Origin: JAHJRJ01 sp037443685
GTDB taxonomy: Bacteria; Bacteroidota; Ignavibacteria; UBA10030; BY39
NCBI GenBank assembly: GCA_037443685.1
Contig: JBBINX010000040.1
Location: 1-19,279 of the forward strand
Reading direction: 5' to 3'
DNA length: 19,279 nt
Part shown: one piece after another, positions 6,623 through 15,628 of the stretch
Numbering within the stretch: position 1 is the stretch's first letter
Layout: the number at the start of each line of letters is the position of its first letter
Position numbers and translations under genes: made by a program
The notes under the pieces: model-generated
Database searches by the model: none
Told to the model about the DNA's origin: nothing
The model's input: the letters and a program-made list of their open reading frames with translations, nothing else

Positions 6623-6625
6623 TAT

Positions 6626-9600
6626 ATGAAAAAGGTAATTTTAGTAATATTTTTATTTTATCAGCTAAGCAACGCTCAGGAGAAAGATGTCCGCATCGTC
6701 CAATCGGATGAGAGGGGATTGACATTTGAATATATCCCGGTTTTCTTAGAATCCTCAAACGTTGAAGGTTCTTCGGAGAGGTTTACAAAACTCAGGTTTT
6801 ACAAGGAAGTGCCAAACCCAGAAACCAGACCCGGGAGTCCTGCGTTATACTCTCGCAATATTGTTCTAATATTGCCAGGTCTTGAAAATCATTCTATCGA
6901 AATCCTCTCGACAGATTATGAAAATATTAATAACATAATAATACCCCCTGTACCCTTTTCAGATTTTGGTCAAGACAGTATGTTTTCGTTTCGTTTTGAG
7001 AAGAGCGCTGAAATTTATACAACGACTAATTTTCTTCCCGATGAAATTGTAAAATTAACAGAAGTAGGTTTAACCCGAGGTGCAGTCTTAGGCAATGTTC
7101 ATCTTTACCCGCTGCAATATAATCCAGGGACACAGACGTTGCGAAAATATAGCAGGATTCTTGTTAGAATAAATTTCGGTCCTAAGGATTCCAGGTTTAT
7201 ACACAAAGCCGAAGATGATTTATTGGCTGGTGTCGGTATTAATTACGAATCGGCAAAGAACTGGTTTATTGATCAAGATATTTTTAGGAAACAAACACAG
7301 GTTAGTAGTGTGCTTGCTTCGGGGACCTGGTACCGTTTTCCCATAACAGAAGACGGAATGTACAAAATATACGGTTCTCAACTTTTAACATTAGGTATTC
7401 CTAATACAACCGATCCGGCAACTATAAAAATTTTTAATAACGGTGGAAACGAGTTACCTCTCGACCCAATTTCTTTTGCCCCAGACGACCTTCTTGAAAA
7501 TTCTGTTTACTTATTCGATACAGGTTCAATAGGGAAATTAGACGCACAAGATTTTATAGTTTTCTACGGAAAAGGGACAAAGGGTTGGAAGTATAATTCT
7601 GCAACAAAAAAATTCTCACATTATATAAACAGATTTGCCGATGCAAATATTTACTGGTTAACTTATGGAAGCTCACAGAGTAAACGAATGGTCGAAGTTC
7701 CATCCCTAAACCAGACAAACGTATTTGAACCCACAACGGTAACCGCTAAACTTTTTCGCGAGGACGAAAAGGTAAATATTCTAGCATCAGGGTTAGAATG
7801 GTTGGGTCAACAATTCAACGTAAACGATATAATTACATACGTAGTGCCGCTTCCGGGATTAGATTTTTCAGCTCCTATCAATTATAACGTACGGCTTGCG
7901 GCGAGAACTCATCAACAACGTTCGTTCTTCTCGGTCTTCGAGCGTGAAAATAAATTAAGCGATGTCGCTATAGATGGAACGATTATAGGGGATTACGTCG
8001 ACCCACAAGCAAAGTTCGCAACAGCAACAGCTTCTCGAATTCCAACATTTACAGAACCGAGAAGCGAGTTAAAGATTAAATTTACAAGCAACAATTCTTC
8101 GGGTTTGGGATATCTGGATTGGTTTGAAATATTTTATTCAAGGTCATTAACTTCTCAAAACGATTTATTCTCATTTCACACGCAAGATACATCCGCAACT
8201 GCAAAGTATAATATTATAGGTTTTACTTCTAACAACATTCAGATATTTGATGTTACAGATTTCCAGAACGTAAAAACTATAACTAACACAACGGTAATGG
8301 CTAATAGCATTACTTTTCAACTTCAATTGAATTCTGGCACGTTAAAAGAAATTTATGCAGTGGGACCAACAGGTTTCAAGTCGGTATCTAATTTGACAAA
8401 AATCAATAATCAAGATTTGCATAGCCTTGTTTCTTCGGGCGATTCTATCCAATTTATTGTTATTAGTCACAACGAATTTAGAAGTGCAGCTAACCGGCTA
8501 AAAAATCACCGCGAGGTATTAGGTCCTGACCGCTTGCGAACCTTAGTTGTAGATGTAAATGAAATTTATAATGAGTTCGGAGGTGGACTTTCATCCCCAA
8601 TGGCAATCCGGAATTTTCTTAAGTTTGCGTACAATTCATCGCCCGCACAATCGTTAAAGTATGTATTATTGTTCGGCGACGGTGATTATGATTATAGAAG
8701 GATTATAACCAGCGGGACTAATTGGATACCACCTTGGGAAACCCCTGAATCTTACTCCAGCATTAACTCTTATGCATCAGATGATCTGTTCGGGGCTTTT
8801 GGTAGTAGTGCACGTGTTTATTTAGCAATCGGGAGATTAGCTGTTAGAACTCTCACCGAAGCAAATGCAGTTATCGATAAAATTATAGATTACGAAAATA
8901 ACCCCATGCGCGATTCTTGGAAAATGCGTGCTACTTTTGTTGCCGATGATGGTCCAGCAGCGGGTTGGGATGAGGGTTCGAGGCACACCGATGATGCAGA
9001 AAGCATCGCGACAAGTACTCCCAATTCTATAGAACAACGTAAAATATATATAGTAGAATTTCCCACAGTCGTAACTTCTGTTGGACGAAGAAAGCCAACT
9101 GCTAACCAAGCAATAGTCAAACAAATAAACGACGGAACCCTTTTGCTTAATTTTAACGGACACGGCAATCCGCGGTTGTGGACACACGAGCAAGTTTTTG
9201 TGCGCGAAACCGATTTCCAATTGTTACAAAATAATCGAAAATATTTTTTCCTTGTAGCTGCCACTTGTAATTTTTCGGAATTTGATGGAACGGGCGACCA
9301 AAGCGGTGGTGAAATTTTAGTGAATAGACCCAACTCAGGCGCAATCGGCGTATTCTCGGCTACGCGTGCTGTCTATGCCGACCCCAATCGCGAATTAAAC
9401 GTTGAATTGTATAAACAGATATTTAAATATGACGCGGCAGGTCAACTAATTCCTCAACGTTTTGGAGATGCTATATACAGATCAAAGCAAATTCATATGG
9501 ATATTAATGCTCAAAAATTTTTCCTTCTCGGAGATCCATCTGTAAGAATCGGATTACCTAAAAGGAATGGAACTATCGATTCGATAAATGGTCAATTCAC

Positions 9601-10621
9601 AAACGGAATAATTAAACTACAAGCACTACAGCGTGTATCGGCAAAAGGGATTGTACGCGAACCGGCCTCGTTCTCAGCTTCTAATTTTACAGGCAATGCC
9701 CAAGTTGTTGTTTACGACGCTAATAAATTTATTCCGATTCCAGAATGGCCCTGGTTTCGCCCCTATAAAATCTCGGGTGGCGTTATATTTAAAGGAGAAA
9801 GCTCAATATCAAACGGTAAATTTAATACAGAATTTATTATACCCAAAGATATCTCATACGACACGCTGAATGGACGAATCACACTTTATTTTTGGAACGA
9901 AGAAACAGACGGAATGGGATACACAGAGAATTTTCGGATCGTCGGCACAGATACAACCGCCGTTAATGACGGAAAGGGACCACAGATAAATATCTATTTT
10001 AACACGCGGTCATTCTTGCCCGGCGACGTAGTACCCGAAACTCCTTTGTTAATTGCCGATTTTATTGATGAGTCGGGTATAAATGCCTCTGGTGTAGGTG
10101 TCGGACATCGGATGGAAGCATGGCTGGATAACCAAACTGAAAGTATAGATATCACACCATATTACAAGAGCAAGACAAACACTTTTCAAGAAGGAACTAT
10201 TGAATACCAATTCGGAAAGCTCACCCCAGGCACGCATTCAATCAAAATCAGGGCTTGGGATGTCTTCAATAACGCCGCAACGAATGAAACTATTTTCGAT
10301 GTTTTGATTGCACAAGGTTTAAAGATCACCGATGTTTTTAATTACCCGAATCCATTTTTAGCTTCTACGGTTTTTACTTTTCGTCACAATCAAATAGTGC
10401 CAGTAGATGTTGAAATTAAAATATACACAGTTGCAGGACGTTTAATTCAATCAATAAAAGAGTTCAACATAAATAGTAAATTTGCGAGGATTGAATGGGA
10501 CGGAAGAGATAGAGAGGGGGACAAGCTTGCGAACGGAATTTATTTGTATAAAGTAGTTTTAAAAACACAGGACGGGCGGTTCGTGAGTGAAGCACTAGGA
10601 AAGTTGAGTGTTTTAAGATGA
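6626..10621 (+). CDS. porU: Type IX secretion system sortase PorU (C25 gingipain-like)
   Basis: PorU is the surface protease-like sortase of the type IX system: it removes the C-terminal sorting domain of cargo and attaches cargo to anionic lipopolysaccharide. The 1331-residue protein has a signal peptide (cleavage after SNA, residue 17), a long N-terminal beta-rich region, a C25 peptidase domain at about 605-980 with the catalytic pair His846 (NGHGNPRLW) and Cys881 (AATCNFSEFDG), and a C-terminal Ig-like/sorting-type domain (about 1232-1331) with the FlgD-like motif EWDGRDREGDKLANGIYLYK. It is somewhat longer than the Porphyromonas protein as I recall it (about 1160). The next gene is porV, as in Porphyromonas. 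The ATG gives a good MKK signal peptide but has no adjacent ribosome binding site; the nearest AAGGA is about 27 bases upstream, in the hairpin loop. Confidence 0.93.
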   Translation: MKKVILVIFLFYQLSNAQEKDVRIVQSDERGLTFEYIPVFLESSNVEGSSERFTKLRFYKEVPNPETRPGSPALYSRNIVLILPGLENHSIEILSTDYENINNIIIPPVPFSDFGQDSMFSFRFEKSAEIYTTTNFLPDEIVKLTEVGLTRGAVLGNVHLYPLQYNPGTQTLRKYSRILVRINFGPKDSRFIHKAEDDLLAGVGINYESAKNWFIDQDIFRKQTQVSSVLASGTWYRFPITEDGMYKIYGSQLLTLGIPNTTDPATIKIFNNGGNELPLDPISFAPDDLLENSVYLFDTGSIGKLDAQDFIVFYGKGTKGWKYNSATKKFSHYINRFADANIYWLTYGSSQSKRMVEVPSLNQTNVFEPTTVTAKLFREDEKVNILASGLEWLGQQFNVNDIITYVVPLPGLDFSAPINYNVRLAARTHQQRSFFSVFERENKLSDVAIDGTIIGDYVDPQAKFATATASRIPTFTEPRSELKIKFTSNNSSGLGYLDWFEIFYSRSLTSQNDLFSFHTQDTSATAKYNIIGFTSNNIQIFDVTDFQNVKTITNTTVMANSITFQLQLNSGTLKEIYAVGPTGFKSVSNLTKINNQDLHSLVSSGDSIQFIVISHNEFRSAANRLKNHREVLGPDRLRTLVVDVNEIYNEFGGGLSSPMAIRNFLKFAYNSSPAQSLKYVLLFGDGDYDYRRIITSGTNWIPPWETPESYSSINSYASDDLFGAFGSSARVYLAIGRLAVRTLTEANAVIDKIIDYENNPMRDSWKMRATFVADDGPAAGWDEGSRHTDDAESIATSTPNSIEQRKIYIVEFPTVVTSVGRRKPTANQAIVKQINDGTLLLNFNGHGNPRLWTHEQVFVRETDFQLLQNNRKYFFLVAATCNFSEFDGTGDQSGGEILVNRPNSGAIGVFSATRAVYADPNRELNVELYKQIFKYDAAGQLIPQRFGDAIYRSKQIHMDINAQKFFLLGDPSVRIGLPKRNGTIDSINGQFTNGIIKLQALQRVSAKGIVREPASFSASNFTGNAQVVVYDANKFIPIPEWPWFRPYKISGGVIFKGESSISNGKFNTEFIIPKDISYDTLNGRITLYFWNEETDGMGYTENFRIVGTDTTAVNDGKGPQINIYFNTRSFLPGDVVPETPLLIADFIDESGINASGVGVGHRMEAWLDNQTESIDITPYYKSKTNTFQEGTIEYQFGKLTPGTHSIKIRAWDVFNNAATNETIFDVLIAQGLKITDVFNYPNPFLASTVFTFRHNQIVPVDVEIKIYTVAGRLIQSIKEFNINSKFARIEWDGRDREGDKLANGIYLYKVVLKTQDGRFVSEALGKLSVLR

Positions 10622-10686
10622 AATTGCTATTAATTAGTAAAGATTTTAAATTAATATTGTATCACGTTATATAAGGAAAGATTAAA

Positions 10687-11823
10687 ATGACAACACAAAA
10701 ATTAATGAAGCATTTTATTGCAATGATTTTAATAATAGTTGCAATACTACCCATTACGGTTTATAGTCAGGGCGAATCTGCGGTGCCGTTCTTGCTAATT
10801 GCCCCAAATTCTCGCGCAAGCGGTATGGGAGAATCGGGAACTGGAATCGCTGACGATGCTTCAGCAATCTTCTGGAATCCGGCAGGACTTGCATTCCAAA
10901 CCGGTCAAGAAGTAAGTATTACCCACGCTAACTGGTTGCCGCAATTTGCGATGTCAGACCTGTTCTATGAATACCTTGGTTATAGAGGTTATTTTGAATC
11001 GATAGGCGGAACAATCGGCGCAAATATCATATACCTCAATTTAGGTGAATTTGTTAAAACACTCTCCAGCGGACCAGAACCAGTTGGAACATTCAAAGCT
11101 TATGAGTTTGCGGTTACAGCCGGTTATGCTACAAAAGTTTTAGATAATCTTGGCGTAGGTGTTAACTTAAGGTTTATTCGTAGTGCTTTAGCCCCCTTCG
11201 GAACCGAAGATGAAAAAGGAAGTGGTATCGCGAATACGATAAGCTACGATATCGCCGCGATGTACAAGCAACCCTTATTTACTGGCGAATTTTTTTCGAG
11301 CATGAATATTGGACTGAACCTAGCTAATCTGGGACCTAAAGTTACATATATCGACGAAGCACAAGCAGACCCGCTTCCCACAAATTTACGATTAGGTTTG
11401 GGGTTCGATGTGATGAAAAGTGAATTCAATAATATTCAAGCGAATATAGATTTCCAACGCATATTAGTTCGACGATATCCCGAACAACTCGATTCAGAAG
11501 GTCGGCGGATTGCAGATCCTCCTCCGCCAGACCCCTCACATAAAGCAATTTTTTCAGCATGGGGGGATGGGTCAGGTTTACGCAAAGTAACAATAGGTGC
11601 CGGTTTAGAATATTGGTATGGGGCGCCGAAACTTCTCGCTCTCAGATTCGGATATTTTTATGAAGACCCGAGTTTTGGTAACAGAAAATTTTTAACATTC
11701 GGCGCAGGTATTCGTTACGATGTCTACGGTTTTGACTTCAGCTACTTATCGGCAATTGAAGAAAATCATCCATTGTCGGAAACTCTCAGGTTCACACTCT
11801 TAATAAACTTTGGTGCAGAATAA
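10687..11823 (+). CDS. porV: Type IX secretion outer-membrane protein PorV
   Basis: PorV is a FadL-like 14-stranded outer-membrane barrel that collects cargo from the SprA translocon and delivers it to PorU. The 378-residue protein has a signal peptide (cleavage near SQ, residue 27-28) and the family-typical N-terminal mature region VPFLLIAPNSRASGMGESG followed by DDASAIFWNPAGLA, then alternating amphipathic strands to a C-terminal TLRFTLLINFGAE. The start ATG is fixed by AAGGAAAG six bases upstream; an internal ATG (MKHF, residue 7) is less well placed. It lies 65 bp after porU and 18 bp before the M6-like gene, consistent with co-transcription. Confidence 0.93.
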   Translation: MTTQKLMKHFIAMILIIVAILPITVYSQGESAVPFLLIAPNSRASGMGESGTGIADDASAIFWNPAGLAFQTGQEVSITHANWLPQFAMSDLFYEYLGYRGYFESIGGTIGANIIYLNLGEFVKTLSSGPEPVGTFKAYEFAVTAGYATKVLDNLGVGVNLRFIRSALAPFGTEDEKGSGIANTISYDIAAMYKQPLFTGEFFSSMNIGLNLANLGPKVTYIDEAQADPLPTNLRLGLGFDVMKSEFNNIQANIDFQRILVRRYPEQLDSEGRRIADPPPPDPSHKAIFSAWGDGSGLRKVTIGAGLEYWYGAPKLLALRFGYFYEDPSFGNRKFLTFGAGIRYDVYGFDFSYLSAIEENHPLSETLRFTLLINFGAE

Positions 11824-11841
11824 ATCCTACAGCACAACTAA

Positions 11842-14800
11842 ATGATTTATAAAAAACTTGCAGTAATTATTATTGCGGGAATATGCTGGTTTATATTCTT
11901 ACCCCCGATTCTGGCGCAAGATAAAATTCAATTGAGGCTAGACCATCCGATATCTGCGAGAGGGGATGGTCTTCACTTAAATTACTCGAACGGTTCTTTC
12001 TCAGTTCCTAAATCTTCGGTGTCTCCCGAAACCGTAAAGGTGCTTGCCGTTATGGTTGATTTTTTGGAAGATAACGACTCTAGAACATCGGGTAATGGAA
12101 AGTTCGACCTATCACCTGCCGACTCTATTATAGACTCGCCTCCGCATAACAGAGAATATTTTCAAGATCATTTATTTTTTCTCGAAAATTATTGGCGAAA
12201 AGTTACTAACGGAAAATTAATCGTTAAAGGATACGTTTTAGACAGCATTTATCACCTACCGAATCAGATGCAATACTACAGTCCCCCCCGAAAAAGTACG
12301 AATTTTGCTGAAGCTGGAAAATTAGTCCACGATACATGGATGCTTGTTGACTCTTTAACACCCGAAATAGAATTTTCAGAATATCAGGTTTTCTGTATTT
12401 TTCATGCCGGAGTTGGACGAGATATCGACCTCGTAAGTATTTATGGATACGACCCGACACCGTTCGACATTCCGTCTCTCTATTTCGGATTAAACGGTTT
12501 AAAGAATATTTTTGGAAATAATTACAACGGTGTCCCGGTAAAAGGCGGTCAATTTTATATACAAAATAGTTTAGTAATGCCCGAAACAGAAAACCGACGA
12601 CTCCAATCAATCGGGGGAACTTCTCTGCTGCAGCTCGGTATTAACGGTCTTCTTGCAGGAAGTTTTGGCAGCTACCTTGGGTTGCCCGACCTGTTTGATA
12701 CAAAAACCGGAAGAACCGGAATCGGAAGGTTTGGTTTGATGGACGGTCAGTCGATGTTTAGCTGGAGCGGAGTTTTTCCCCCCGAACCATCGGCATGGGA
12801 AAAATATTTTCTTGACAAAAAATATAATCTAGGAATGCTTAAAATTATCGATGTTCCACAAGGAGAAAACATTTTAAATATTCCGGCTGTAGGTTTAACA
12901 GCAATTGATACGATTTATCGAATTCCTATCAATGCTAAAGAATATTTCTTAATTGAAAATCGGAATCGTGATGCAATGCGTAACGGATCCACAGTAACAC
13001 TTAAACACAAAGGTGAAACTATACAAAAATATTTTCCGCGGGATACATCAAGCTACAGTTCATTCAACCAGAAAGCTCTGTTCGGTTCAATCGTCGATAT
13101 AGATGAATTTGACTGGAGCTTGCCGGGTGGAGTTACTAAAGACGGAATATTTTATGACGGCGGAATTCTCATATGGCACATTGATGAAAATGTGATTGAT
13201 GCAAATTTAGCTTTAAACGTAGTAAACGCAAATCCGAAACGCAGAGGTGTTGATTTAGAAGAAGCCGACGGTTCGCAGGATATTGGTCAGTCTTATGGCT
13301 TTTTAAGTCCAGGCTCAGGAAGCGAAGACGGAACGTCGCTTGACTTTTGGTTCAGCGGTAATTCCGCACCCGTTTACAAAAATGAGTTTGGCGCTAACAC
13401 ACATCCAAACACCATGAGTTACGATAGAGCAAACAGCCATATTACAGTAAGAGATTTCACAGAGCGTTCACCAAGAATGTCTGCAAAAATATTATTAGGC
13501 GATGATGTTATAAAACCTTTACCGGGATTTCCCAAGTTTATTGGTTCAAAAGCAACCAACCAGGCGCCGCAGATAATCGACAATAGAATTTTTATATCAA
13601 ACGGTGATTCGATATTTGTGTTTCTGAAGGATGGAAGAAGTGGGACTACAAATATGAGCGGGTTGCTTTCAAATTTTGGTGGAAATTTTCCCATTAGTTT
13701 AGATTTCTATATTTCACAAATGGAAGCTTGCGGAGTACAAGATAGCAATCTATATAAATTCAAACTTTACGATGTTAACCAGGATAATATATTTGATTCA
13801 ATAAATGTAACCAAAATAATTTCCAGTCCGTCAAAGATAACTACTCCTCCAGTTATTAACGTTGGCCCAGGTTTGGGTCCTAATGTTTTATGCGGCAATA
13901 ATAGTGGTTTTTTACTTAGTTACGAACCAATCGGAACCCAATTTATTAGCAATTCTGCTATTACATCAATTTCCTCATATAGAATAAGTGAACCAGGAAC
14001 GGGTTATATAGGTCCATTATTAATTTTTTGCACTACAGATGATACTGTTTATACTCCGTTTGATGATTTTGCTTTACCGCATAAATCAAAAAAGTGGGAA
14101 TTAGTTATTTCCGGCAGATCGATCAATCAATCTTATTTCTATGTTGTTGCTGACGTTGAAGGACAGACAGTTTTATTATACGATAATAATTTTAGTTTGG
14201 TTAAGAGAATACATTTGCACGAAGGAAATATTAGAGGCATTGCAATCAGTGATTTGGATAACAACGGAAGTCGCGATATTGTTGTTACTGCTGGTCGAAA
14301 AATCTATGCATTCAATCATAATGGCTTTATGTTGGATAATTTTCCAATTACTGCAACTGATACGATAATCAGCCCGCCAATCATAGCCGATGTTGATGGC
14401 GATGAAACTTTAGACGTGTTAGTTTCTACAAAGAATAATTTAATTGCAGCATATTCAGCAAAGGGGAAACAAGTTTTTGGTTTTCCAATTTCCATCAGTA
14501 ATGGTGCAACTGCTTCTATGAGTATTGCGCCGGCGATTCAAACTCAACCCGGTATATTAGCCGCCATGTCGAACGATGGATACCTTTATGCTTGGGAACT
14601 CCCTAACGTAAAATCTGTAACTTGGGGAAATTACCGCGGCAATGTTCAGCACACAGCTTTTGAAAATTCACAATTATCGGGAAATCCGATTACGGAGTTC
14701 TTACCAGCTTCCCGTTCCTATAATTGGCCCAACCCGGTTTACGAAGGTAAAACCAACATCCGTTTTTATCTCGGTGAGAGTGCCGCCGTTAAAATAACAA

Positions 14801-14979
14801 TAATTGATATGGCCGGCGAATTGGTTGACGAATTAAACGTCAACGGTATTGGTGGCATAGATAACGAAGTTGAATGGAATGTTGCTAAAATCCAAAGTGG
14901 AATTTATTTTGCAAATATTAAAGCCGAAGGTAAAACCCAAAGTGGCAACGCTATAATAAAAATTGCAATTGTGAAGTAA
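11842..14979 (+). CDS. M6-metalloprotease-like secreted protein lacking HExxH, with type IX sorting domain (predicted pseudoenzyme)
   Basis: The 1045-residue protein has a signal peptide (cleavage after LA-Q, near 25), an M6-like domain (about 60-560), FG-GAP-type repeats (about 795-900) with Ca-binding-like SDLDNNGSRD and ADVDGDETLD, and a type A sorting domain (about 958-1045) ending KIAIVK. In active M6 enzymes the site reads HEFGHxLGLPDLYD. Here residues 273-277 are GSFGS, followed by an intact YLGLPDLFD, so the catalytic Glu and two zinc His are gone, while the third-ligand Asp283, the Met-turn-like GRFGLMDG and the ILIWHIDE motif remain. It is therefore probably a non-catalytic binding or structural surface protein. 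It begins 18 bp after porV and would be exported and sorted by its neighbours. No clear ribosome binding site. Confidence 0.85.
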   Translation: MIYKKLAVIIIAGICWFIFLPPILAQDKIQLRLDHPISARGDGLHLNYSNGSFSVPKSSVSPETVKVLAVMVDFLEDNDSRTSGNGKFDLSPADSIIDSPPHNREYFQDHLFFLENYWRKVTNGKLIVKGYVLDSIYHLPNQMQYYSPPRKSTNFAEAGKLVHDTWMLVDSLTPEIEFSEYQVFCIFHAGVGRDIDLVSIYGYDPTPFDIPSLYFGLNGLKNIFGNNYNGVPVKGGQFYIQNSLVMPETENRRLQSIGGTSLLQLGINGLLAGSFGSYLGLPDLFDTKTGRTGIGRFGLMDGQSMFSWSGVFPPEPSAWEKYFLDKKYNLGMLKIIDVPQGENILNIPAVGLTAIDTIYRIPINAKEYFLIENRNRDAMRNGSTVTLKHKGETIQKYFPRDTSSYSSFNQKALFGSIVDIDEFDWSLPGGVTKDGIFYDGGILIWHIDENVIDANLALNVVNANPKRRGVDLEEADGSQDIGQSYGFLSPGSGSEDGTSLDFWFSGNSAPVYKNEFGANTHPNTMSYDRANSHITVRDFTERSPRMSAKILLGDDVIKPLPGFPKFIGSKATNQAPQIIDNRIFISNGDSIFVFLKDGRSGTTNMSGLLSNFGGNFPISLDFYISQMEACGVQDSNLYKFKLYDVNQDNIFDSINVTKIISSPSKITTPPVINVGPGLGPNVLCGNNSGFLLSYEPIGTQFISNSAITSISSYRISEPGTGYIGPLLIFCTTDDTVYTPFDDFALPHKSKKWELVISGRSINQSYFYVVADVEGQTVLLYDNNFSLVKRIHLHEGNIRGIAISDLDNNGSRDIVVTAGRKIYAFNHNGFMLDNFPITATDTIISPPIIADVDGDETLDVLVSTKNNLIAAYSAKGKQVFGFPISISNGATASMSIAPAIQTQPGILAAMSNDGYLYAWELPNVKSVTWGNYRGNVQHTAFENSQLSGNPITEFLPASRSYNWPNPVYEGKTNIRFYLGESAAVKITIIDMAGELVDELNVNGIGGIDNEVEWNVAKIQSGIYFANIKAEGKTQSGNAIIKIAIVK

Positions 14980-14980
14980 A

Positions 14981-15625
14981 ATGCGATGGTTAATTATTAT
15001 CTTTTTAGTGTTGATTACTTCGTGTCGTGAAATAATTATTGTTGATGACGTTGAGAAAATATACGGCTACCAAATAAACGGAAGTGTAACAAACCAGAGC
15101 GGCACTTCGCTGCCGAATGTAAAGGTGCGGCTATATTACGATGAAAAGAGAATAAGCAATTCGCCCTTAGACACGGTGCTTGCAATCGTAACCGATACAA
15201 ATAAAATTGTAACTGTTCAAGTTTTTTCGGTCAGTAAGATTCTCGTTAGAACAATATTTTCCGGCAAAATGAAACCAGGAGTAGTTCCTCGGTATTTATG
15301 GGACGGGCTAAACGACAAAGGCATTGAAGCTGCTTCGGGCTATTATTTAATTCGTTATACATTCGATACAGCTGTAGTTAAAGAGTCGCCAGTAGTAATT
15401 AGTGGAAAACTGACCTCCCAAACAGATTTATCCGGACGTTTTATTATCGGAAACGAAAACCTACCCGTCGGTAAAACTTATGACAAGTATATACAAAATA
15501 CTTTTCAAGGTGTATATTTAATCGGCTCTTCTGTTATTTTGGAGCTGGTTTACGGAAGTGCTGTAAAAACCGGTAGGGTAAATCTAAAAAAAGATGTAAT
15601 TACCAAAGTGGATGTTACAATGTAA
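14981..15625 (+). CDS. Lipoprotein with carboxypeptidase-regulatory-like fold interrupted by a FlgD-like domain
   Basis: The ATG is one base after the M6-like gene's stop. The 214-residue product has a short signal ending ITSC (Cys 15). The segment 30-60 (GSVTNQSGTSLPNVKVRLYY) is the opening of a carboxypeptidase-regulatory-like beta-sandwich, which resumes at about 140 with TSQTDLSGRFIIG and runs to the C-terminus. Between them (about 65-130) sits a FlgD Ig-like unit with VTVQVFSVSKILVRTIFSG and YLWDGLNDKGIEAASGYYLI, the same motif type as the porU C-terminal domain. This looks like one domain inserted into a loop of another. Function is unknown; its position suggests a lipid-anchored part of the same surface machinery. 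Confidence 0.75.
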   Translation: MRWLIIIFLVLITSCREIIIVDDVEKIYGYQINGSVTNQSGTSLPNVKVRLYYDEKRISNSPLDTVLAIVTDTNKIVTVQVFSVSKILVRTIFSGKMKPGVVPRYLWDGLNDKGIEAASGYYLIRYTFDTAVVKESPVVISGKLTSQTDLSGRFIIGNENLPVGKTYDKYIQNTFQGVYLIGSSVILELVYGSAVKTGRVNLKKDVITKVDVTM

Positions 15626-15628
15626 ATT

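Noticed and set aside
8837..9344. Three minus-strand open frames opposite the PorU catalytic domain
   Set aside because: They lie fully antisense to the conserved C25 region with His846 and Cys881; their predicted proteins have no recognisable features.
11842..14979. Calling the M6-like protein an active metalloprotease
   Set aside because: The HExxH motif is replaced by GSFGS and I found no second HExxH in the protein.
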